From Kaistella treverensis (lineage in GTDB: Bacteria; Bacteroidota; Bacteroidia; Flavobacteriales; Weeksellaceae): 64,000 nt of DNA. The DNA is taken from assembly GCF_900114045.1 (NCBI RefSeq), contig NZ_FORQ01000001.1, positions 744,001 through 808,000 of the forward strand, read 5' to 3'. Numbering within the stretch: position 1 is the stretch's first letter; each line of letters starts with the position of its first letter. Both the position numbers and the translations under genes were made by a program. Positions 25,817 to 34,967 of the stretch are shown piece by piece. The notes beneath the pieces were generated by a model that saw only the letters and a program-made list of their open reading frames with translations, ran no database searches and had not been told where the DNA came from.

Positions 25817-26626
25817 TTAAACAGCGACGTTATTTTCTCTCAAAGCGTCGTTCAAGGATGTTTTTTTGTCAGTAGATTCCTTTCTTTGTCCGATGATCAG
25901 CGCGCAAGGCACCTGAAATTCACCTGCCGGGAATTGTTTCGTATAACTGCCCGGAATAACCACAGAACGCGCCGGCACGCGGCCTTTAATTTCCACCGGC
26001 GTTTCGCCTGTGACGTCGATTATTTTTGTGGAAGCGGTAAGCACAACATTTGCGCCTAAAACCGCTTCTTTTTCCACGTGAACGCCTTCCACAACGATGC
26101 AGCGCGAACCTACGAAAACGTTATCTTCGATGATTACGGGAGCGGCCTGCAACGGTTCTAAAACACCGCCAATGCCTACTCCACCGCTTAAATGTACATC
26201 TTTACCGATCTGCGCGCAGCTTCCAACAGTTGCCCACGTATCTACCATGGTTCCGGAGTCCACATAAGCGCCGATATTCACGTAAGATGGCATTAAAATT
26301 ACACCAGACGCGATGTATGCACCTTCACGCGCCACTGCATGCGGCACAACGCGCACGCCTTTTTCAGCATAATTTCTTTTTAAAGGCATTTTATCGTGAA
26401 ACTCAAACGGGCCAACTTCAATGGTTTCCATTTTCTGAATCGGAAAGTACATTACGACGGCTTTTTTCACCCATTCGTTTACTTTCCAACCGTTTTCAGT
26501 TGGTTCCGCTACGCGGAGTTCGCCCAAATCAAGCTGGCGAATGACTTCGCGGATGGATTTTTGGCTGTCTTCATTTTGAAGCAATTCCCGGTTATCCCAG
26601 ATATTTTCTATGGTTTGCTGTAACAT
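25817..26626 (-). CDS. dapD: Tetrahydrodipicolinate N-succinyltransferase
   Basis: Transfers succinyl from succinyl-CoA to tetrahydrodipicolinate in the succinylase branch of lysine/diaminopimelate synthesis. The 269 residues include an N-terminal helical domain and a left-handed beta-helix with hexapeptide repeats (YIASGVILMPSYVNIGAYVDSG, IGKDVHLSGGVGIGGV, IIEDNVFVGSRCIVVEGVHVEKEAVLGANVVL). Full length, stand-alone with its own terminator. Product feeds peptidoglycan. Confidence 0.96.
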   Translation of the reverse strand: MLQQTIENIWDNRELLQNEDSQKSIREVIRQLDLGELRVAEPTENGWKVNEWVKKAVVMYFPIQKMETIEVGPFEFHDKMPLKRNYAEKGVRVVPHAVAREGAYIASGVILMPSYVNIGAYVDSGTMVDTWATVGSCAQIGKDVHLSGGVGIGGVLEPLQAAPVIIEDNVFVGSRCIVVEGVHVEKEAVLGANVVLTASTKIIDVTGETPVEIKGRVPARSVVIPGSYTKQFPAGEFQVPCALIIGQRKESTDKKTSLNDALRENNVAV

Positions 26627-26666
26627 CAGTTTTTATTTATTTTATAAAGATTTTCAAGCGGCAAAT

Positions 26667-27206
26667 TTACAAAACTCTGCGCGCGAAAAGGTAAGCGTTG
26701 TTCCAATATTTTTCGTTAAGCGAAGAAATAATGACGCCTTTGGAAGTTGAAGCATGAATAAATTTCACTTCGCCGTCGCGGCCGATATCATTTACGATGC
26801 CCACGTGTGTTACGCGGCTGCCGCCGGAAGTTGCGAAAAATACAAGATCGCCGGGTTTTGCTTCTTTGATTTTGATTTCAACGCCTTTTTTGGACTGGTC
26901 TTCGGAGCGGCGTGGCAAATCTAACTTGTTTTCATCGAAAACTTTGACTACCAAACCCGAACAGTCGAAACCAGAAGAGGTATTTCCCGCATATTTGTAC
27001 GGCGCGCCCAGATATTTATGGGCATCTTTAATTAATTCGCTTACTAAAGCTGAGTTTTTTCCGGAATAGTAAGATTCCAGCACTTTGAGGTTTTCAGCAC
27101 GCTTTACGGTTTTTGTTGGTGCTTCTCTTTTTACCACCGTAGGTTTTGCGGAACCGCACGAAACCAACACCGCGGCGGAAAAAGCGATCATCAGGTATCT
27201 CTTCAT
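26667..27206 (-). CDS. NlpC/P60 (C40) cell-wall peptidase lipoprotein
   Basis: A 179-residue protein from ATG 27206, which places a lipoprotein signal (MKRYLMIAFSAAVLVSC, Cys17) at the N-terminus; a longer frame upstream would bury it. The NlpC/P60 domain follows, with catalytic Cys in FDCSGLVVKVF, His in THVGIVNDI and a second His in KFIHASTSKGV. Such enzymes cut gamma-D-Glu-diaminopimelate stem-peptide bonds. Located at the cell envelope. Its neighbour dapD makes diaminopimelate precursors, though each gene seems separately transcribed. Confidence 0.92.
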   Translation of the reverse strand: MKRYLMIAFSAAVLVSCGSAKPTVVKREAPTKTVKRAENLKVLESYYSGKNSALVSELIKDAHKYLGAPYKYAGNTSSGFDCSGLVVKVFDENKLDLPRRSEDQSKKGVEIKIKEAKPGDLVFFATSGGSRVTHVGIVNDIGRDGEVKFIHASTSKGVIISSLNEKYWNNAYLFARRVL

Positions 27207-27365
27207 TTTCAATCTCTCAATTTTTTCAAAAATACTGAAATTATTTTTCAAAAGAAGCAGTTTATGAGCAAAAAAGAGTGTTAAAAAATGAATATGGAAT
27301 TCCGGAAATAGCTTTGGTTTTCAGCAAAAAAGAAATTATATTTAAAAAAATAAAAACCGCAGAAA

Positions 27366-28229
27366 ATGACGCTGGAAAAACTGAAAACCTATTTTATAAA
27401 AGAAATTTCCGGGCAATATTCCGAAGCTGAAAGCAAAATTTTGTTCGAAGTTTTTACTGAAAAATTTTTGGAATTAAATACGATTCAGCAACGCGCACAA
27501 AAGCAGCTTAAGCTTTCAGCACCGCAAACTGCCCTATTTGAAAGAGCTATTTCGGAGCTTAGAAGTGGTAAACCGTATCAGCAGATTTTGGGCGAAGCGG
27601 AATTTTTTGGGTTGAAGTTTTTTGTGGATGAAAATGTGTTGATTCCGAGGCCGGAAACTGAAGAGTTGCTGGAACTCGCGATTGGAAAAATAAAAAAATT
27701 CGGTGCTAAAAGGCCAAATTTTTCGGTTTTGGATATTGGCACCGGCAGCGGAATTATTCCGATTATGCTGAAAAAACATTTTCCGGAAGCCGAAATTTCC
27801 GCGCTGGATTTTTCAAAAAATGCGTTGAAAATTGCTCGAAAAAATGCAGATTTCCATAATGTTGAAATCAATTTTATGCACCAAAATTATCTGGAGGAAA
27901 ATTTAACGGAAGCTTACGACATTATAATTTCCAATCCACCATACATTGGTATTGAGGAAGAGGACGAAATCGCAGCGTCCGTAAAAGAGTTTGAACCCAA
28001 AATGGCGCTTTTTTCGCCGACTTCAAATGCTTTGGTTTTTTATGAAAAAATAGCAAAAGACTGCCGAAAAAATCTAAGCGCAAATGCAATGGTTTTTCTG
28101 GAAATCAACCAAAAGCTTGGTAAAGAAACCTCGGAACTTTTTACTGATGTTTTGAGTGAAGTGGAACTTGTAAAAGATATTTCGGGGAATGAAAGATTTG
28201 TCTGGGGAAGGAAGACAGTTGACAGTTGA
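27366..28229 (+). CDS. prmC: Release factor glutamine methyltransferase
   Basis: Methylates the GGQ glutamine of RF1/RF2 using SAM, 287 residues. The N-terminal helical domain contains PYQQILGEAEFFGLKFFVDENVLIPRPETEELLELA, the SAM site is FSVLDIGTGSGIIPIML, and the catalytic NPPY motif is in IIISNPPYIGIEEED. The last residues and the stop codon (TGA 28227-28229) lie inside a heptamer repeat, so the C-terminus may vary with repeat number. Confidence 0.95.
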   Translation: MTLEKLKTYFIKEISGQYSEAESKILFEVFTEKFLELNTIQQRAQKQLKLSAPQTALFERAISELRSGKPYQQILGEAEFFGLKFFVDENVLIPRPETEELLELAIGKIKKFGAKRPNFSVLDIGTGSGIIPIMLKKHFPEAEISALDFSKNALKIARKNADFHNVEINFMHQNYLEENLTEAYDIIISNPPYIGIEEEDEIAASVKEFEPKMALFSPTSNALVFYEKIAKDCRKNLSANAMVFLEINQKLGKETSELFTDVLSEVELVKDISGNERFVWGRKTVDS

Positions 28230-28256
28230 GAGTTGAGAGTTGAGAGTTGAAAGCTG
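28215..28256 (+). repeat. Six-unit heptamer tandem repeat over the prmC stop codon
   Basis: Two ACAGTTG, three AGAGTTG and one AAAGCTG in tandem, 42 bp. The prmC stop TGA at 28227 is inside the array. The same heptad style recurs at 31911-31984. Confidence 0.8.
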
Positions 28257-28288
28257 AAACTAAGGGTTAATGGTTATAAAAAACCAAA

Positions 28289-28318
28289 AAATTTGCCGCT
28301 AAAGCGGCAAATTTTTTT
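28289..28318 (+). terminator. Terminator after prmC
   Basis: Twelve-base perfect stem AAATTTGCCGCT / AGCGGCAAATTT with loop AA, then T run; works in both directions by symmetry. Confidence 0.85.
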
Positions 28319-28376
28319 GGTGTAATTAAGGTTGTTTTCTGAATTTTTGGACTTTTCAAGGGGAAAAAATGTGGAA

Positions 28377-28487
28377 TTCTAGCCCCGATTGCAGCGGCAT
28401 CCTTTTTTGAGGACTAAGGACGAAAAAAAGATACAGCGGAAAGCGGGTGTAATCTTCGGGAGGTGCGAAAACCTTGTTGCTCCTAAA
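28377..28487 (-). repeat. Dispersed intergenic element, copy B
   Basis: Reverse-strand reading begins TTTAGGAGCAACA directly after the rhomboid stop codon, has ACCCGCTTTC in the middle and ends CAATCGGGGCTAGAA, the same blocks as 8077-8184. The part between the last two blocks is diverged, with a region that can fold (CTTTTTTTCGTCC against GGACGAAAAAAAG on the opposite strand). No gene is seen in this stretch. Confidence 0.65.
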
Positions 28488-29144
28488 CTACCCGATTTTC
28501 TTTTTCACGAAAACCTGATACGCCATATACAGCAGCGGAAGCGACATAATTCCTAAGAACAAAATATTATGTAACGCACGCTCCGGCTGCACCAAAATCG
28601 CGTAAACCAAGCCGAAAAATGCACCACCCAAATGCGCCGCGTGGCCGATATTGTCGTGCTGTCGCGGATTCAGCATCATATACACCGAATAGGCAAAATA
28701 CAGTGTACCGAAAATATAACCCGGAATCGCGATTGGGATGAAAAACAGGTACAATCCGAGATCAGGAATCATCGCAATTGAAGCAAATAAAATCCCGGAA
28801 ACTCCTCCGCTCGCGCCAATCGCAGAATACCACGATTGGTTTTGGTACAGATAAAGCGAGAAAATATTTCCAAGTAAAATAGACCCGAAATAGACCAATA
28901 AAAAGCCAACAGTTCCGAAAACTTCAATAACGATAGGCCCGAAGAAATAGAGCGTCATCATATTGAACAAAAGGTGCATTAAATCTGCATGAAGAAATCC
29001 TGCGGAAAGCAAGCGAATATATTCTTTGTCGCGTTTGATGGCGCCGACATTAAACTTGTATTTTTCGAAAATACTTTGGTTGCTGAACGCGTAATAGCTG
29101 ATAAGCGCGGTTGCCGCGATGATGATTAATAAAACAGGACTCAT
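28488..29144 (-). CDS. Rhomboid-family intramembrane serine protease
   Basis: A 218-residue, six-TM membrane protease. The conserved HLLFNMMTLYFFG (His/Asn of the oxyanion region), the catalytic GASGGVSGILF (GxSG Ser) and His in HAAHLGGAFFGLVYA are all present, so it should be active. It cleaves transmembrane substrates, unknown here. Its stop codon abuts the dispersed element at 28377-28487. Confidence 0.92.
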   Translation of the reverse strand: MSPVLLIIIAATALISYYAFSNQSIFEKYKFNVGAIKRDKEYIRLLSAGFLHADLMHLLFNMMTLYFFGPIVIEVFGTVGFLLVYFGSILLGNIFSLYLYQNQSWYSAIGASGGVSGILFASIAMIPDLGLYLFFIPIAIPGYIFGTLYFAYSVYMMLNPRQHDNIGHAAHLGGAFFGLVYAILVQPERALHNILFLGIMSLPLLYMAYQVFVKKKIG

Positions 29145-29186
29145 ATTTTTATATAAAATAAAAGTTTCGAAATCCGAAACTTTGGT

Positions 29187-29504
29187 TTAAACAATTTCTG
29201 AAGTTAAACTTCGTGCTAATAATTTTTCGTGCATGGGTTTGAGTTTTTCCAAACTTCCCGTTTTCACCGTGCATTTGCCTTTGTAATGCACGAGAATTGT
29301 GCACTGTTCGGCTTGCTCCAGCGTGTGTTCGCAAATTTCGACTAAAGCTTCGATGACATAATCGAAAGTATTGACATCGTCATTCCACAAAACGAGTTTG
29401 TAAACTTCGTCTTCTCTTTCGAGGAGCGCAACTTCTTCTTCGTACTCGCGCTGTGGATTTTCGTAATCTCTGATATTTTTTGGTTCGTACATTTTCCTTT
29501 TCAT
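29187..29504 (-). CDS. clpS: ClpS adaptor of the ClpAP protease
   Basis: A 105-residue N-end-rule adaptor delivering substrates with bulky N-terminal residues to a Clp ATPase. The core YKLVLWNDDVNTFDYVIEALVEICEHTLEQAEQ contains the NDD residues that read the N-degron amino group, followed by VHYKGKCTVKTGSLEKLKPMHEKL. A start four residues later (MYEPKN) is equally possible. The adjacent genes do not include clpA. Confidence 0.93.
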   Translation of the reverse strand: MKRKMYEPKNIRDYENPQREYEEEVALLEREDEVYKLVLWNDDVNTFDYVIEALVEICEHTLEQAEQCTILVHYKGKCTVKTGSLEKLKPMHEKLLARSLTSEIV

Positions 29505-29536
29505 TTTTTTAATTTTAAAAACTGGTATTTTTTAAA

Positions 29537-30895
29537 TTAAATTTCGCCCATCTCGTTTTCCAGGTCGCTTAAAATATTGGGTTCTTCATAGACCAATTCG
29601 ACCAAATCTACACTTTTATTCTGCATTTTCAGAATTTTTATCTGATAATGGTTGATAACAAATTCCTGGTTTTCGCCCGGAATATCTTCCAGTTCATGTA
29701 AAATATAACCCGCCAAGGTGTTATACTCACCATCTTCAGAAAGCGGGAACATCTTCGGCAGTTTTTCGTTGATTTCGTCCAAAGGCTGCGTAGCTTTTAC
29801 CCAGAAAACATTTTCTCCGACCTTATCGACGATTTTTTCCTCGTCGTCTTCCTCATCCTGAATTTCGCCCACCAATTCTTCTAAAATATCTTCCAAGGTT
29901 ACAATTCCTTCGGTACCACCAAATTCATCAATAACCACGGCTAAATGCTGCTTTTTTTGCTGGAAAACCTTCAATAAATCAGAAATTTTCTTGCTGCCCA
30001 CGACAAAGAATGCGTCGCGCATTAAATTTTCCAAATCAGCGTGCGTGATATTACCTTTGCTTTTTACATATTCGCGGATAATTTCCTTGGCGTAAAAAAT
30101 CCCAATAATATTATCGATGGAATCGCGGTACACCGGAAGTCTGGAATAACCGCCATCCATAATTACCGAAATAATATCTTCAACCGGTTCGTCTAAATCG
30201 ATAGACGAAATATTTTGGCGCGGCACCATAATCTGTTTCGCGGAATGATCTGTAAAATCAAAAGCATTTTTGATGATTTCGTAGTTTTCCTCTTCAATTT
30301 CGCCGGAATCTGCGGACTGTTTTACCAAAAGCTGCAATTCTTCGGTAGAGTGAATTTCCTGATCGGATGCGGGATGAATTTTCATTAAACGTAAAACGCC
30401 GTTCGACATTTTATTCATCGTCCAGATGAACGGTTTGAAAATCGTGTAAAAAATACGCAACGGCATGGCAATCGCCATCGACGTAGCTTCTGATTTACGA
30501 ATCGCGATGGATTTCGGAATTAATTCACCAAAAACAATATGCATTACCGTAATTAAGAGGAAACTGATGACCAATGAAATGGTAGTAACAGTCGCTGCTG
30601 GCACCGCGATATCAAAATAATGGAACATATTTTCAATGACGTGATGCATGGCGCTCTCTCCCACCCAACCTAAAGCAAGAGAGGCTAAAGTAATCCCCAG
30701 CTGCGTGGCAGAAAGGTATTCGTCCAGATGTTTGATAATGTGTTCCGCCTGCTTTGCCATGGAATGACCTTCGGCGGCTTTCAGCTGAATTTGGGAATAA
30801 CGAACTTTAACAATTGAGAATTCTGCGGCTACGAAAAAACCATTGAGTAATACTAAGAATACAGCTAATAACAGCTTGAGTATGTCCGAATCCAT
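29537..30895 (-). CDS. CorC/HlyC-type membrane protein (CNNM, CBS pair, CorC_HlyC domains)
   Basis: A 452-residue protein. The N-terminal CNNM domain has four hydrophobic segments (starting LLLAVFLVLLNGFFVAAEFSIVKVR), two CBS domains occupy roughly residues 210-340 (KQIMVPRQNISSIDLDEPVE ... HLAVVIDEFGGTEGIVTLEDILEELVGEI), and the C-terminal transporter-associated domain ends the protein. The family includes magnesium/cobalt efflux proteins. In some Flavobacteriia a paralogue (GldE) supports gliding, but nothing here decides between them. Confidence 0.88.
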   Translation of the reverse strand: MDSDILKLLLAVFLVLLNGFFVAAEFSIVKVRYSQIQLKAAEGHSMAKQAEHIIKHLDEYLSATQLGITLASLALGWVGESAMHHVIENMFHYFDIAVPAATVTTISLVISFLLITVMHIVFGELIPKSIAIRKSEATSMAIAMPLRIFYTIFKPFIWTMNKMSNGVLRLMKIHPASDQEIHSTEELQLLVKQSADSGEIEEENYEIIKNAFDFTDHSAKQIMVPRQNISSIDLDEPVEDIISVIMDGGYSRLPVYRDSIDNIIGIFYAKEIIREYVKSKGNITHADLENLMRDAFFVVGSKKISDLLKVFQQKKQHLAVVIDEFGGTEGIVTLEDILEELVGEIQDEEDDEEKIVDKVGENVFWVKATQPLDEINEKLPKMFPLSEDGEYNTLAGYILHELEDIPGENQEFVINHYQIKILKMQNKSVDLVELVYEEPNILSDLENEMGEI

Positions 30896-30989
30896 TTAGA
30901 AATTTAAAAAATATTGCTACAAAGATACGTTTTTTTGCGAATAACGATTTAGATATTATGCTGTAAATAAATTTTGAGTAGAAAGAAAA

Positions 30990-31017
30990 AAGAACATCTA
31001 AATGAATAGATGTTCTT
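30990..31017 (-). terminator. Terminator of the atp operon after atpG
   Basis: Ten-base stem AAGAACATCT / AGATGTTCTT with an eight-base loop, followed on the reverse strand by T6. No atpD or atpC follows. Confidence 0.85.
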
Positions 31018-31046
31018 AAATTTTTGCATTTAAAGCAGGGGATTTT

Positions 31047-31904
31047 TTACGAATTCTTCAATGCTTCTGCACCACCAACAATTTCCAAAATTTCATTGGT
31101 AATTGCTGCCTGTCGCGCTTTATTGTAAAATATTTTCAGCTCGTTTCTAAGCGCTTCTGCGTTATCAGTTGCTTTGTGCATCGCCGTCATACGCGCGCCG
31201 TGCTCTGATGCTATAGAATCTAAAACCGCTTTGTAAATTTGGGTTTTAATGGATTTTGGCATTAAAACGTCAAGAATTTCTTTAGCATTTTTCTCGAAAA
31301 TATAATCGGTGTTTAAAGCCTCTTTTATCTCCGGCATCTTGATTGGCAAAATCTGCTCAGTCTGTACTTCCTGTGTTGCTGCGTTGATGAATTTGTTATA
31401 AATCACATACACTTTGTCGAAGTGCCCTTCACGATAATCGCGCATCACATTTTCCACAAAATTAGAAACTACCTCGAAAGACATACCGTCGAAAATACCG
31501 CTTTGGTTGTCGTACACTTTTCGGCTGCGACGAACGGCATCAAAAACTTTTTTACCAACGGTAAGGATCTCAACTTCTTCTGCAGTATTTGCCAAATTCT
31601 GGTTCAGCTGCTTAATCACAGAAGAGTTAAAAGCACCAGCCAAGCCTTTGTTAGAAGTCACTACGATATAAAGTACTCTTTTAACTTCGCGTACTTCGGT
31701 GTAGGTAGAAACACCTTCAAGATCTGTTGTAGAACTTACATTCTCAATGATTTCCTGAAGTTTTTCCGAGTAAGGGCGCAACATTACAATGGCATCAGTG
31801 GCTTTCTTCAGCTTTGCTGCAGAAACCATTTTCATTGCACTTGTAATTTGCATCGTGGAAGAGATTGAAGTAATCCTGCCGCGTATTTCCTTTAAGTTTG
31901 CCAT
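31047..31904 (-). CDS. atpG: ATP synthase F1 gamma subunit
   Basis: Central stalk of F1, 285 residues. Conserved N-terminal coil NLKEIRGRITSISSTMQITSAMKMVSAAKLKKA and C-terminal coil RMTAMHKATDNAEALRNELKIFYNKARQAAITNEILEIVGGAEAL. It converts rotation into catalysis in the alpha/beta ring. Last gene of the cluster; the beta and epsilon genes must lie elsewhere, as is usual in Bacteroidota. Confidence 0.97.
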   Translation of the reverse strand: MANLKEIRGRITSISSTMQITSAMKMVSAAKLKKATDAIVMLRPYSEKLQEIIENVSSTTDLEGVSTYTEVREVKRVLYIVVTSNKGLAGAFNSSVIKQLNQNLANTAEEVEILTVGKKVFDAVRRSRKVYDNQSGIFDGMSFEVVSNFVENVMRDYREGHFDKVYVIYNKFINAATQEVQTEQILPIKMPEIKEALNTDYIFEKNAKEILDVLMPKSIKTQIYKAVLDSIASEHGARMTAMHKATDNAEALRNELKIFYNKARQAAITNEILEIVGGAEALKNS

Positions 31905-31910
31905 AAACTA

Positions 31911-31984
31911 TAGTTGTTGGTTGTCGGTTGTTGGCTGTTAGCTTTAGAAAAATTCCGTCAACTATCAACCAAAAACCATCAACT
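31911..31984. repeat. Inverted heptamer arrays between atpA and atpG
   Basis: Four units (TAGTTGT, TGGTTGT, CGGTTGT, TGGCTGT; 31911-31938), then a spacer, then four units of the opposite sense (GTCAACT, ATCAACC, AAAAACC, ATCAACT; 31957-31984). The two halves can pair, giving a hairpin in the atp transcript between the alpha and gamma genes. Units resemble those over the prmC stop. Confidence 0.65.
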
Positions 31985-31988
31985 AAAA

Positions 31989-33566
31989 TTAATTATATTT
32001 TGAAGCCAATTCTGTAGCTGCCTGTTTCAAAACTCCTGTAATATCGTTGTCGATTTTACCAGCTTTTATAGCTGCCATAGTTTCAGGATGTTTGGATCTT
32101 AAAAATTCCACGTATTCTTTCTGGAATTCTTTAACTTTATGAATAGGAATATTTCTCAATAAATTTTCCGTTCCGGCGTAAATCATTGCTACCTGACTGT
32201 CCACAGGAAGTGGAGAGTTTACAGGCTGCTTCAGGATTTCCACGTTTCGTTCACCTTTTGAAATTACAGCTTGCGTAGAAGCATCAAGGTCAGAACCGAA
32301 TTTCGCGAACGCTTCAAGTTCTTTATATTGTGCCTGGTCTAATTTCAGGGTTCCGGAAACTTTTTTCATTGATTTAATCTGCGCGTTACCACCCACACGA
32401 GATACTGAAATACCTACGTTGATCGCCGGGCGAACACCAGAGTTAAATAAATCGGTTTCCAGGAAAATCTGACCGTCGGTAATCGAAATTACGTTGGTTG
32501 GAATATATGCGGAAACGTCACCAGCCTGAGTTTCAATAATCGGTAAAGCAGTTAACGAACCACCACCTTTAACCAAAGGTTTCAAAGAATCTGGTAAATC
32601 ATTCATCTGAGCAGCAATTTTATCATCTTTAATGACTTTTGCAGCTCTTTCCAATAGTCTGGAATGAAGGTAGAAAACGTCACCTGGATAAGCTTCACGG
32701 CCTGGTGGTCTTCTTAACAATAATGAAAGCTCACGGTATGCTACCGCTTGTTTTGATAAATCATCATAAATAATCAAAGCCGGTCTACCAGTGTCACGGA
32801 AAAACTCACCAATTGCAGCACCCGCCATCGGCGCGTAAACCTGCATTGGAGCTGGATCAGAAGCGTTAGCCGCAACAATCACAGTATACGCTAAAGCACC
32901 TTTATCTTCTAAAGTTTTAACGATTTGCGCAACGGTTGAACCTTTTTGGCCAATCGCTACATAAATACAGAATACAGGTTCACCTGCATCATAAAATTCT
33001 CTTTGATTGATGATAGTATCGATCGCTACTACGGTTTTCCCGGTCTGACGGTCACCAATAATCAGCTCTCTCTGTCCTCTACCAACCGGAATCATGGAAT
33101 CAATCGCTACGATACCTGTTTGCAATGGCTCAGTTACCGGCTGACGGAAAATTACACCCGGAGCTTTTCTTTCTAAAGGCATCTCGTAAGTTTCACCAGC
33201 AATTGGTCCTTTACCATCGATAGGGTTACCAAGGGTGTCAACTACTCTACCCAACATTCCTTCACCTACGTTGATCGAAGAGATTCTGTTGGTTCTGTTC
33301 ACGGTGTCACCTTCTTTTACCAATTTAGATTCACCCAAAAGAGCGACACCTACATTGTCTTCTGCAAGATTCAAAACGATACCTTCCACACCACTCTGGA
33401 ATTTTACCAATTCCCCGTACTGTACGTTTTCCAGACCGTACACCAAGGCAATACCGTCACCGATTGTCAATACGGTACCTACTTCTTCTACATTTGATTG
33501 TGTCTCGAAGTTGGCGAGCTGTTGTTTAAGAATTGCAGATACTTCTGCCGGATTTATTTCTGCCAT
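31989..33566 (-). CDS. atpA: ATP synthase F1 alpha subunit
   Basis: Non-catalytic nucleotide-binding subunit of the F1 ring, 525 residues. Walker A GDRQTGKT and the alpha signature [14 protein letters not shown] are present, as is the N-terminal beta barrel ([28 protein letters not shown]). Full length. Follows atpH after 20 nt. Confidence 0.98.
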   Translation of the reverse strand: MAEINPAEVSAILKQQLANFETQSNVEEVGTVLTIGDGIALVYGLENVQYGELVKFQSGVEGIVLNLAEDNVGVALLGESKLVKEGDTVNRTNRISSINVGEGMLGRVVDTLGNPIDGKGPIAGETYEMPLERKAPGVIFRQPVTEPLQTGIVAIDSMIPVGRGQRELIIGDRQTGKTVVAIDTIINQREFYDAGEPVFCIYVAIGQKGSTVAQIVKTLEDKGALAYTVIVAANASDPAPMQVYAPMAGAAIGEFFRDTGRPALIIYDDLSKQAVAYRELSLLLRRPPGREAYPGDVFYLHSRLLERAAKVIKDDKIAAQMNDLPDSLKPLVKGGGSLTALPIIETQAGDVSAYIPTNVISITDGQIFLETDLFNSGVRPAINVGISVSRVGGNAQIKSMKKVSGTLKLDQAQYKELEAFAKFGSDLDASTQAVISKGERNVEILKQPVNSPLPVDSQVAMIYAGTENLLRNIPIHKVKEFQKEYVEFLRSKHPETMAAIKAGKIDNDITGVLKQAATELASKYN

Positions 33567-33586
33567 TTTATGGTTTTTTTTGTCTT

Positions 33587-34126
33587 TTAGTTTAATTGAA
33601 ATTCTTTTTTCAGTCGGTTCAATTTCGATTTTACCGATGCATCAACCTGCTGGTCACCAACGCGTAAAATATATCCTCCTAAAATTTCTGGGTTGATGAT
33701 GGATTTTACCTCAAACTGATTTTGATGATTCACTAAATCAGTGGATTTCAAAATATTTTGAATATTTTCCTGTGAAAGTGCTGTCGCCGATGTCAAAGTA
33801 ATTCTCTGTACACCGTTCATATCTTCCACTTTATTGATGAATTCCTGCCCGATATTACGCAAATGAGCTTCCCGGCCGTGCTTAATCACCATCTCCAAAA
33901 GATTGCGCGTAACCGGAGAAAAATCTTTAAAAATTTCCCGGGCTATACTGACCTTTTTTTTCAAATCCACGATTGGAGAACCGAAAAAGTTCTGCAACTC
34001 GCGTGATTTCTCAATGGTATTTACAAGATCTTTCATTTCCGGCAAGACAGAAGCAGTAATGCCGCTTTCCTGCGTGAAATTCAGGAGACCCTGAGCATAT
34101 CTTTTTGCTACTTTACTGGTAACCAT
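33587..34126 (-). CDS. atpH: ATP synthase F1 delta subunit
   Basis: Peripheral stalk subunit linking F1 to subunit b (OSCP-type), 179 residues. N-terminal helical bundle [17 protein letters not shown] and the C-terminal [34 protein letters not shown] motif. One nucleotide from atpF. Confidence 0.96.
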   Translation of the reverse strand: MVTSKVAKRYAQGLLNFTQESGITASVLPEMKDLVNTIEKSRELQNFFGSPIVDLKKKVSIAREIFKDFSPVTRNLLEMVIKHGREAHLRNIGQEFINKVEDMNGVQRITLTSATALSQENIQNILKSTDLVNHQNQFEVKSIINPEILGGYILRVGDQQVDASVKSKLNRLKKEFQLN

Positions 34127-34127
34127 T

Positions 34128-34616
34128 TTAGTTTAAGTTAGAAGTATTAAGGATATTTGCTACCAAGTCATCCTGTGCGCTGTCATTATCCAAATTCTTT
34201 TTTAAGATAGATTCGGCGATGTTAACAGATAAAGTACCGATTTGGTTTTTAATGTCGGCAACCGCAGCAGATTTTTCTGCCTGAATGGTTTGTCTCGCTG
34301 CTTCAATCATTTTATCACCTTCATTTTTCGCAGCATCTTTTGCTTCACCTACAATACGGTCTTTGATTTCTCTTGCTTCTTTCAAGATCTGATCACGCTC
34401 AACTTTCGCTTCGCGGATGATGATATCGTTTTCAGCTTTTAGGTTTTCAACTTCCTGACGCGCTAATTTAGCCTGGTTTAGTGAATCTACAATCGTAACT
34501 TCTCTTTCATTAATAGCACCTAAAATTGGTTTCCATGCAAATTTCGCCAATATCAGTAAAAGGATTAAGAAGGTTAAAGTCATCCAAAACAATAAGCCTA
34601 TTCCCGGTTCTATCAT
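34128..34616 (-). CDS. atpF: ATP synthase Fo subunit b
   Basis: A 162-residue peripheral stalk protein with one N-terminal membrane span (LLFWMTLTFLILLLILAKFAWKPI), followed by a long charged coiled coil. Only one b-type subunit is present, as expected for a non-photosynthetic homodimeric stalk. Confidence 0.96.
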   Translation of the reverse strand: MIEPGIGLLFWMTLTFLILLLILAKFAWKPILGAINEREVTIVDSLNQAKLARQEVENLKAENDIIIREAKVERDQILKEAREIKDRIVGEAKDAAKNEGDKMIEAARQTIQAEKSAAVADIKNQIGTLSVNIAESILKKNLDNDSAQDDLVANILNTSNLN

Positions 34617-34707
34617 AATTGTAATTTTTTAATTTTTTTCTATATGGAATTTTAAAAAATCCTTAGCAGAGCCAACCGCGCTGCTAAGAATTTGTTTTTG
34701 AGGTTTC

Positions 34708-34929
34708 TTATTTTACGAACGCTCCGAAGATAATCGCGATCAAACCAGCACCCTCGATAAGACCAGCAGCAATAAGCATTGCTCCCTGGATTTTACCTGC
34801 TTGCTCCGGTTGTCTTGCGATAGCATCCATTGCGTGTCCACCGATTTTACCAATACCTAGACCTACGCCTAATACTGCTAAACCGATTCCTACGTAAATA
34901 AGTCCTACCCCTTGTGAAATCTCTTCCAT
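34708..34929 (-). CDS. atpE: ATP synthase Fo subunit c
   Basis: A 73-residue hairpin of two membrane helices forming the rotor ring. The ion-binding Glu is in GLIEGAGLIAIIFG. It is followed by Gly instead of Ser/Thr, which points to protons and away from a sodium-type site. The polar loop is RQPEQ. Confidence 0.97.
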   Translation of the reverse strand: MEEISQGVGLIYVGIGLAVLGVGLGIGKIGGHAMDAIARQPEQAGKIQGAMLIAAGLIEGAGLIAIIFGAFVK

Positions 34930-34967
34930 AATAAAAATATATATAGGTTAAAAAAATGTTTCTAAAA

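Noticed and set aside
31422-31868. 148-residue plus-strand frame
   Set aside because: Antisense to atpG, no motif.
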